DNA of 11,045 nucleotides from Streptosporangiaceae bacterium (GTDB taxonomy: Bacteria; Actinomycetota; Actinomycetes; Streptosporangiales; Streptosporangiaceae): assembly GCA_030041195.1 (NCBI GenBank), contig JASHOI010000521.1, forward strand, positions 1-11,045, written 5' to 3'. Under the pieces are notes generated by a model. That model saw only the letters and a list, made by a program, of their open reading frames with translations, ran no database searches and was not told the origin of the DNA. A program made the translations under genes and the position numbers. Positions 6,958 through 11,045 of the stretch are shown here, piece after piece (the stretch's first letter is position 1; each line of letters starts with the position of its first letter).

Positions 6958-6971
6958 AGCAAGCGCTTGAT
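6958..6971. promoter_or_regulatory. KstR2-like operator 5 (SDR promoter)
   Basis: AGCAAGCGCTTGAT matches AnCAAGnnCTTGnT at all ten fixed positions. It is one of two boxes in the 140-bp gap between the divergent fadD3-like and SDR genes. Their centres are 60 bp apart, so each gene appears to have its own box. A further CAAG sits 4 bp outside, forming CCAAGC-AAGC-GCTTGA inside 6954-6971. Confidence 0.7.
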
Positions 6972-7012
6972 CAGAGATGCCGGACCGTCCGTGACGGAAG
7001 GAGGGCAGCGAC

Positions 7013-7843
7013 ATGGGGCAGCTCGACGGGCAGGTCGCGCTCGTGACCGGCGGGGCGCGGGGTCAGGGCCGCGCTCACGCGGTCGCCCTGGCGGCCGCGG
7101 GCGCAACGGTCGTGGTCTGTGACATCGCGGCCCCGCTCGCCACCGTGCCGTATCCGCTGGCCACGCCGGGCGACCTGGATGAGACCGTGCGGATCATCCG
7201 CGAGGCCGGCGGGCGGGCGGGCGCCGCCGTGGCCGACGTGCGCGACAGCGCCGCTGTCACCGGGCTGACCGACCGGATCGTCGCCGAGCACGGGCGGCTC
7301 GACATCCTGATAGCCAACGCCGGCATCTGCGTGCTGGGCGAGGTCGCCGGCCTGCCGGACGACGTGTGGCACGACACCATAGAGACGAACCTGAGCGGCG
7401 CCTTCTACGGCATCCGCGCCGCCCTGCCGCACATGACGCGGCAGCGGTACGGCCGCATCGTGGCGATCTCCTCGGGCGCGGGCCGGGGTGGCATGCGGAG
7501 CCTGGGCCACTACGGTGCGTCCAAGTGGGGCCTGATAGGGCTGGTCAAGACCGTGGCCCTGGAGACCGCGACCGACGGGATAACCGCCAACGTGATCTGC
7601 CCGGCCACGGTCGGCACCCCGATGGTGCTCAACGATTACTCCTTCCACGCCTTCCGTCCGGACCTGCCGCACCCGACGGCCGGCGACGCCAGTGAACGGC
7701 ATCGGCGGCTCAACCCGATGCGGGTGGCCTGGCTCGAGCCGGAAGACGTCACGCGCGCGGTGATGTACCTGGTGACCGACCGCGGCTGCACGACCGGCAG
7801 CGTGCTGGAGGTCAACCTCGGCACCTCCGCCAGCAGGACGTGA
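7013..7843 (+). CDS. Mycofactocin-type short-chain dehydrogenase/reductase (SDR)
   Basis: NAD-dependent alcohol dehydrogenase/ketoreductase of the classical SDR fold, 276 residues, cytosolic. Visible motifs: cofactor loop TGGARGQG (12-19), D37 after beta-2 selecting NAD over NADP, NAG (102-104), catalytic serine at S153/S154, and YGASK with Y167 and K171. Between beta-2 and the next helix there is an insertion, PLATVPYPLATPGDLDETV (41-59), the hallmark of the SDR subfamily that co-occurs with mycofactocin. Members hold NAD tightly and pass electrons to mycofactocin instead of exchanging the nicotinamide. AAGGAGG at 6998-7004, 8 nt before the ATG, is a strong ribosome binding site. It is divergent from the fadD3-like gene and has its own operator. 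It may oxidise a hydroxyl of the same substrate or of its CoA ester. No mycofactocin synthesis gene lies in the window. Confidence 0.9.
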   Translation: MGQLDGQVALVTGGARGQGRAHAVALAAAGATVVVCDIAAPLATVPYPLATPGDLDETVRIIREAGGRAGAAVADVRDSAAVTGLTDRIVAEHGRLDILIANAGICVLGEVAGLPDDVWHDTIETNLSGAFYGIRAALPHMTRQRYGRIVAISSGAGRGGMRSLGHYGASKWGLIGLVKTVALETATDGITANVICPATVGTPMVLNDYSFHAFRPDLPHPTAGDASERHRRLNPMRVAWLEPEDVTRAVMYLVTDRGCTTGSVLEVNLGTSASRT

Positions 7844-7852
7844 CGTCATCGC

Positions 7853-7869
7853 CCCGGTGAACCGCCGGG
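7853..7869. terminator. Possible bidirectional terminator hairpin between convergent genes
   Basis: CCCGG at 7853-7857 pairs with CCGGG at 7865-7869 in the 36-bp gap between the convergent SDR and lipoprotein genes. There is no T-run on either side, as is common in high-GC actinobacteria. Placement supports a terminator; the short stem makes it weak. Confidence 0.25.
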
Positions 7870-7879
7870 ATCCCCGTGA

Positions 7880-8395
7880 TCAGCTGAGCGGGGTGCCCCG
7901 GTCCACCGCCCCGGTGACCGACAGCACGTACCACAGGCCCATGTCGTCTGCCTGCCCGGTGGCCTCGCCCGGCGCTGTGTCTCCCTGCCACAGGTACAGC
8001 GGCCAGCCGGCGTAGGTCTCCTGAAGCGTCCCGTTGCTCCGCTTGACGGTGCCAACCAGCGCCTTGTCGAGGCCCGGCCCCACCTCCGGCCTGGTGACCC
8101 CGCGCGGCAGCAGCAGCGGCGGCCATTGCTCGGCGCAGAACCCGTAACACCGCGATGGGCCGCGGTGATCGGGAGCGTACATGTAGAGCGTGAAGCCCTT
8201 GCCGTCGGTGACGATCTTGCCGAGGCCGGTGATCGCGCGGGCCTGAAGTTCGTACCGCGGCGTGGCGGCGGCCCCGTCGGCCGGGTGGCTGCCGCAGCCG
8301 GCCACGGCCATCGTGACCCCGATGAGAGCGATGACCAGACCGCCGGGACGCGGCCTGCGCGCGCGCCGGCCGGTGCTGCCGAAGGCCGCGGACAC
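7880..8395 (-). CDS. Secreted lipoprotein with COG4315-type repeats
   Basis: Predicted lipoprotein of 171 residues anchored on the outer face of the membrane. It has a basic N-terminus (to about 16), a hydrophobic stretch (20-31) and lipobox VAGC with the lipidated cysteine at C34. The mature part has the 'secreted repeat of unknown function' pattern (COG4315, Lipoprotein_15): first repeat GKGFTLYMYAPDHRGPSRCYGFCAEQWPPLL with its CxxxC pair, then RSNGTLQETYAGWPLYLWQGDTAPGEATGQ and LWYVLSVTG. Function of the family is not established. It starts with GTG, only 3 nt after the TAA of the Bax inhibitor gene, and its ribosome binding site GGGAG covers the last codons of that gene, so the two are probably translationally coupled. 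Confidence 0.88.
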   Translation of the reverse strand: MSAAFGSTGRRARRPRPGGLVIALIGVTMAVAGCGSHPADGAAATPRYELQARAITGLGKIVTDGKGFTLYMYAPDHRGPSRCYGFCAEQWPPLLLPRGVTRPEVGPGLDKALVGTVKRSNGTLQETYAGWPLYLWQGDTAPGEATGQADDMGLWYVLSVTGAVDRGTPLS

Positions 8396-8398
8396 TGC

Positions 8399-9055
8399 TT
8401 ACTCCCGATTGGAGAAGATCCGCAGGAAGAACAGGAACACGTTGAGGATGTCCAGGAAGATCGACGCCGCCAGCAACGGCGCGGAGGCCATGTCCTGCGA
8501 CCGGCGCAGCCGCTGGAAGTCGAACATGGTGAAGCCAGCGAAGATCACCAGCCCAAGCAGCGAGTAGATCACCGCGCCGCCCGGGATGTGAACGAAGATC
8601 AGCACAATGCCGAACACGATCAGTGCCAGCAGGGCCCAGAAGCAGACCCGCGCCACGCCGGACAGGTCGCGCTTCGTGGCGTAACCGGCCGCCCCGAACC
8701 CGGCGATGAACAGAGCGGTGGCGCCGCCCGCCTGCCAGAGCGCGCGGATGTCCATGCTCGCGTAGTACGCGAGCGTCTGCGCGAAGGCCAGCCCGATCAG
8801 CAGGCCAAACGCGGCCAGCAGCCCGATCGTCGCCCCGGGGGACCTGCGCGCCGTGAACCGCATGGCGATCAGGCACACAAAGGCGAGGATGAACCAGATG
8901 ATGCCGGCGCCGCCGGACAGGTTGCGGCCCAGGTAGGCGCCGAGCGCGAACAGGCCAGCCGTGATCGCGACATATCCCATCGTCTGCCCGAACAGGGTGT
9001 GGGTATCGTCGCGGGTTGCCGTCCCGTATCCCGGATAGCCGAGTGACTCGCTCAT
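8399..9055 (-). CDS. Bax inhibitor-1/YccA family membrane protein
   Basis: Polytopic inner-membrane protein, 218 residues, with about seven hydrophobic segments from about residue 23 to the C-terminus. Family features are GYVAITAGLFALGAYLGRN near the N-terminus, AGYATKRDLSG between segments, FDFQRLRR, and a closing SIFLDILNVFLFFLRIF that matches the LDxxNxFxxLLRI ending of the Bax1-I/YccA family. Bacterial members are linked to pH-sensitive calcium leak or to modulating FtsH proteolysis; which applies here is unknown. AAGG about 7 nt before the ATG is a plausible ribosome binding site. It is followed by the lipoprotein gene in the same operon. Confidence 0.9.
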   Translation of the reverse strand: MSESLGYPGYGTATRDDTHTLFGQTMGYVAITAGLFALGAYLGRNLSGGAGIIWFILAFVCLIAMRFTARRSPGATIGLLAAFGLLIGLAFAQTLAYYASMDIRALWQAGGATALFIAGFGAAGYATKRDLSGVARVCFWALLALIVFGIVLIFVHIPGGAVIYSLLGLVIFAGFTMFDFQRLRRSQDMASAPLLAASIFLDILNVFLFFLRIFSNRE

Positions 9056-9069
9056 GGCACCACCTTTTC

Positions 9070-9083
9070 CTGCGGGGCCGCAG
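9070..9083. other. Short perfect hairpin in the Bax inhibitor leader
   Basis: CTGCGG-GG-CCGCAG is a perfect 6-bp stem with a 2-base centre. On the minus strand it ends 14 nt before the Bax inhibitor start codon and just upstream of its ribosome binding site. It could stop transcripts coming from the zinc-finger gene, though no T-run follows, or act in the leader of the next gene. Confidence 0.25.
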
Positions 9084-9145
9084 AATACAAGGAGTCAGAT
9101 CCAGGGCCGCGATCGGGGTTGCCGGCAAGGTGCGGCCCGCGCAGT

Positions 9146-9862
9146 TTACGGCGCGGGAGCCTCGGCGGCGGGCCGGGAACCGCGCGCGTTCGCCACGCTC
9201 TCGGCCAGGGCGGCCTCGGCGGCGGCGAGCTTGAGGAACGCCGCGGCCCGGCCGAAGGTCTCCCCCACCGTGTGGCCGGCGAGCTGAGCCTCGTAAGACC
9301 GGTACCGCGTCATCTCCCATGCCTGCCCGCGCGGCGGCAGCGAGGCGAGCTCCGGCTCGGGCACCGTCTTCCACACCCACGCCATGACGCAGCCCCCGCC
9401 CGGCTCCGCCGGCTCCACGGGCCCCGCCGGCTCCACGGGCTCCGCCGGCTGGATGAAGTCGACCGGGTCGAGGTACTGGCCCATGCGGTTCCGCACGAAG
9501 CGCAGCCCGCTCAGCGTTCCCTCGATCCGCTGGCGCTCCGGCTGTGCTTGGCCCGCCAGCACCGCGTCGTAGGTGTCCGGGTAATACCGCACCAGCGTGG
9601 CGTCGACGATCGTGACCCACCACACCGCCTCGCTGATCGCCGCGAACGCCCGCGGCCGGTCCCGCCCGGCGACCGCGGCGAGCCGCCCGGTGGCATCCTG
9701 CATCGCGGTGATGGACCAGTCGAGCGCGCTGGCCTCGGCCGCGGCATCGCTGGCGTTCTCGCGATTCCAGGCCACGCGGCAGCGGGCCGAGCAGAACCGG
9801 GCGTGCTCACGGCGCGGCGCGAACACGGCGCCGCACTGCTCGCAGGTCCGGGTATCAACCAT
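9146..9862 (-). CDS. Hypothetical protein with N-terminal four-cysteine zinc-finger motif
   Basis: I do not recognise a named family. The 238 residues start with a small putative zinc site, C7-x2-C10 and C24-x3-C28 (TCEQCGAVF ... ARFCSARCRVAWNRE), a pattern seen in short zinc ribbons of actinobacterial proteins. The middle (about 45-130) is helical in character and Trp/Tyr-rich. About 138-154 is a Pro/Glu/Val/Ala-rich linker encoded by a 9-bp repeat. The C-terminal part (about 160-238) continues with VWKTVPEPELASLPPRGQAWEMTRYRSYEAQLAGHTVG and ends in an Ala-rich tail. No membrane segment or signal peptide. No ribosome binding site was seen; a promoter placed for a leaderless ATG start is present upstream. 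Codon use fits its neighbours. Confidence 0.75.
   Translation of the reverse strand: MVDTRTCEQCGAVFAPRREHARFCSARCRVAWNRENASDAAAEASALDWSITAMQDATGRLAAVAGRDRPRAFAAISEAVWWVTIVDATLVRYYPDTYDAVLAGQAQPERQRIEGTLSGLRFVRNRMGQYLDPVDFIQPAEPVEPAGPVEPAEPGGGCVMAWVWKTVPEPELASLPPRGQAWEMTRYRSYEAQLAGHTVGETFGRAAAFLKLAAAEAALAESVANARGSRPAAEAPAP
9402..9446. repeat. In-gene tandem repeat, five 9-bp units
   Basis: Units GGCTCCGCC, GGCTCCACG, GGCCCCGCC, GGCTCCACG, GGCTCCGCC follow each other without gaps. Read on the minus strand they encode a Pro-Ala/Val-Glu/Gly linker in the zinc-finger-type protein. The 9-bp unit keeps the frame, so copy number could vary between strains without breaking the gene. Confidence 0.8.
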
Positions 9863-9868
9863 CGCGCC

Positions 9869-9896
9869 ATGTTACGCGTAACGGCGGACCTCACAA
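9869..9896 (-). promoter_or_regulatory. Candidate promoter with palindromic site for the zinc-finger gene
   Basis: On the minus strand TTGTGA (9896-9891) and TAACAT (9874-9869) are spaced by 16 bp, and the start point would fall at about 9862, the A of the ATG, suggesting a leaderless mRNA. A perfect 12-bp palindrome GTTACGCGTAAC at 9871-9882 overlaps the -10 and spacer, so a repressor bound there would block the promoter. Pattern-based; the regulator is unknown. Confidence 0.4.
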
Positions 9897-9923
9897 CACG
9901 CCGGATGCCTCTAACCGCACGTC

Positions 9924-9962
9924 AGCGCCGTAGCGTCAGGCCCGCAACCGGGCGTCGGCGCT
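9924..9962 (-). terminator. Nested hairpin at the methyltransferase 3' end
   Basis: Outer arms AGCGCCG (9924-9930) and CGGCGCT (9956-9962) enclose an inner stem GCCCG (9940-9944) / CGGGC (9949-9953). The structure begins in the methyltransferase stop codon and lies before the promoter of the next gene, so it may end that transcript. There is no T-run. Confidence 0.35.
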
Positions 9963-10773
9963 ACTCCAGGCGACGGGCGTTATAGCAGTGCGTCGACCAG
10001 TCGAGGCCGATCACGCCGAACTGGTCCCGCAGCATGCCAATGATGGCGGCGAGCATCCGCGCGCGGACCTCCGGCTCGAGAACGCGGAACCACGAGGTGC
10101 TGCTGAGGAAATCGCCGAACTCCGCCGCGGTGTAGTCCCGGTGCCACGGGAACAGGCTCGTCCCCTGGAACTCGAACGCCGGATGCGCGGCGATCTCGTC
10201 GGCCGGCCAGGTCGCCGGGTCCTGGATCTCGGCCAGTGCCTCGGCGGTCGCGATCGGCTCGGCCGGGCGGTCGTCATCCTGAAGTCCGAATTCGTCGTAG
10301 ATCTGCTGGATCGCGGCATAGGCCCGCTGCTCGCGGATCACGCTGCCGTTCCAGAACAGCCCGAGGAACCCGCCGGGCCGCAGCAGCGCCGCTGCGCGGC
10401 CCATCCGGGTCCGCGGGTCGGTCCAGTGCCAGGCCTGCGCGCTCACCAGGCCGTCGTAGGCCCCCACCGCGGTGACGGACTCGAAGGCCGCCACCTCGAC
10501 CCGCACCCGAGGCTGGTCAGCGGTGCGCCGCGCCAGCACGGCGGCCATCGCCGGGTCCGGCTCGATGCAGGTCACGTCCAGGCCGGCGGCGACCAGGCCG
10601 GAGGTGGCCTTGCCGGTTCCGGCACCCACCTCGAGCACGCGAGGCCCGGCCAGCCGCCCGGCGATGTGGGCGAACAACGCGTCCGGATAGCTCGGCCTGG
10701 CCCGGTCGTACAGGTCGGCGGCGGAGCCGAAGGACAGGGCGCGCTGCTGGAGGTACTCCGCCTCGCTTGGCAC
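9961..10773 (-). CDS. Class I SAM-dependent methyltransferase
   Basis: Cytosolic methyltransferase with a Rossmann-like fold, 270 residues. Motif I is VLEVGAGTGKAT (46-57), with the acidic residue after beta-2 at E71 (VTCIEPDPAM), the motif IV region YDGLVSAQAWHWTDP (106-120) and LLRPGGFLGLFW (130-141). The N-terminal RALSFGSAADLYDRARPSYPD is typical of this group of actinobacterial methyltransferases. Substrate cannot be told from sequence. It starts with GTG; AGGA, 7 nt upstream, is the ribosome binding site. It is on the minus strand between an unidentified upstream gene (96 nt away) and the zinc-finger gene. Confidence 0.88.
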   Translation of the reverse strand: MPSEAEYLQQRALSFGSAADLYDRARPSYPDALFAHIAGRLAGPRVLEVGAGTGKATSGLVAAGLDVTCIEPDPAMAAVLARRTADQPRVRVEVAAFESVTAVGAYDGLVSAQAWHWTDPRTRMGRAAALLRPGGFLGLFWNGSVIREQRAYAAIQQIYDEFGLQDDDRPAEPIATAEALAEIQDPATWPADEIAAHPAFEFQGTSLFPWHRDYTAAEFGDFLSSTSWFRVLEPEVRARMLAAIIGMLRDQFGVIGLDWSTHCYNARRLE

Positions 10774-10824
10774 TGAATCATCCTATTTGCCCGCGGCACG
10801 CGGGGCGGTGGCGGGCCGGGGTCG

Positions 10825-10843
10825 TGATATGCCCGTATTATCA
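10825..10843. promoter_or_regulatory. Inverted repeat in the methyltransferase upstream region
   Basis: TGATA (10825-10829) and TATCA (10839-10843) form an inverted repeat with a 9-bp spacer. On the minus strand GATAAT (10842-10837) resembles a -10 element and would start transcription near 10830, about 57 nt before the methyltransferase GTG. This is one of the few AT-rich spots in the region. It may be a promoter with an operator; weak evidence. Confidence 0.3.
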
Positions 10844-10869
10844 ACTGCCCTGAACGCGCCGCCGGGCCG

Positions 10870-11045
10870 CTACGGTGTGGTCCGGCACGGCGCGGCCCAG
10901 TGGCTCCTCACCCACGTCGTGATCAGCTCGAGGACCTCGGGGCTGACCGGCTGGCGCACCGCGCGCCGGTAGCCGCGCGGGCCGACCGGACCGGGATCGG
11001 GCCGGAGCAGATGGCTCAGGTCGCCGGCAACGTGCCCCTCGAACG
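10870..11045 (-). CDS. 3' end of an unidentified gene, cut by window edge
   Basis: An open minus-strand frame enters from the right edge and ends at TAG (10872-10870), giving the last 57 residues of a protein. About nine in ten codons end in G or C, like the neighbouring genes, which supports real coding. The visible part contains FEGHVAGDLSHLLRPDPG and VSPEVLELITTWVRSHWA. I do not recognise the family and see no catalytic motif. It lies upstream of the methyltransferase on the same strand with a 96-nt gap that holds a possible promoter. Confidence 0.5.
   Translation of the reverse strand, partial: FEGHVAGDLSHLLRPDPGPVGPRGYRRAVRQPVSPEVLELITTWVRSHWAAPCRTTP

Noticed and set aside
6873..7106. 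N-terminal extension of the fadD3-like gene to 7106
   Set aside because: The frame is open, but the extension would run through two operators and into the divergent SDR coding region. The translated part is Arg/Pro-rich, and the GTG at 6872 has a ribosome binding site and a family-like N-terminus.
8126..9046. Plus-strand open frame (306 codons) opposite the lipoprotein and Bax inhibitor genes
   Set aside because: Charged low-complexity translation. The opposite strand has a lipobox, repeats and membrane segments.
7812..9623. Long minus-strand open frame (603 codons) across the lipoprotein, Bax inhibitor and zinc-finger genes
   Set aside because: It is an off-frame shadow spanning several well-supported genes on the same strand. 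Its translation is Arg/Gly/His-rich with no family match.
10790..10804. Hairpin CCCGCG-GCA-CGCGGG upstream of the methyltransferase
   Set aside because: Short GC stem without a T-run and close to the start codon. Such stems are frequent in DNA of this composition.
10787..10972. Plus-strand open frame of 61 codons near the right edge
   Set aside because: No ribosome binding site or recognisable content. The minus-strand frame over the same DNA has better codon use.

Overview
This window looks like chromosomal DNA of a high-GC actinobacterium. GC content is very high by eye, third codon positions are almost all G or C, GTG starts are common, one short-chain dehydrogenase is of the mycofactocin-associated type, and the closest family I recognise for one ligase is FadD3 of mycobacteria and rhodococci. 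Nothing is longer than about 140 bp between genes, and I saw no tRNA, rRNA, insertion sequence or CRISPR array.

Left part, about 1-7843, is a catabolic and uptake cluster of six genes. It holds the permease of a CUT2-type (ribose/xylose-like) ABC importer (minus strand, runs off the left edge); an acyl-CoA synthetase and an SMP-30/gluconolactonase-like lactonase (plus strand); the double-domain ATPase of a CUT2 importer (minus); a FadD3-like acyl-CoA synthetase (minus); and, divergent from it, a mycofactocin-type SDR (plus). All recognisable promoter regions in this part carry a copy of the same palindrome, AnCAAGnnCTTGnT. There are five copies: three perfect, two with one mismatch. This is the consensus I know for KstR2, the TetR-family repressor of the cholesterol C/D-ring genes, which include fadD3. 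So the six genes appear to form one regulon. Its likely job is to import an alicyclic or lactone-containing carboxylate, open the lactone, activate the acid to a CoA thioester and oxidise an alcohol. A steroid-derived hydrindane acid or lactone is the best guess, but the substrate is inference.

Right part, about 7880-11045, has no such boxes and is ordinary housekeeping or hypothetical content, all on the minus strand. In transcription order from the right edge: the 3' end of an unidentified gene, a class I SAM-dependent methyltransferase, a small zinc-finger-type protein of unknown function, a Bax inhibitor-1/YccA family membrane protein, and a lipoprotein with COG4315 'secreted repeats' that is translationally coupled to the Bax inhibitor gene. 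The SDR gene and this set converge at about 7843-7880, which marks the edge of the catabolic cluster.

The observation most worth follow-up is the KstR2-like operator on every transcription unit of a cluster in which a sugar-type ABC importer, not an Mce system, sits beside a FadD3-like ligase and a lactonase.
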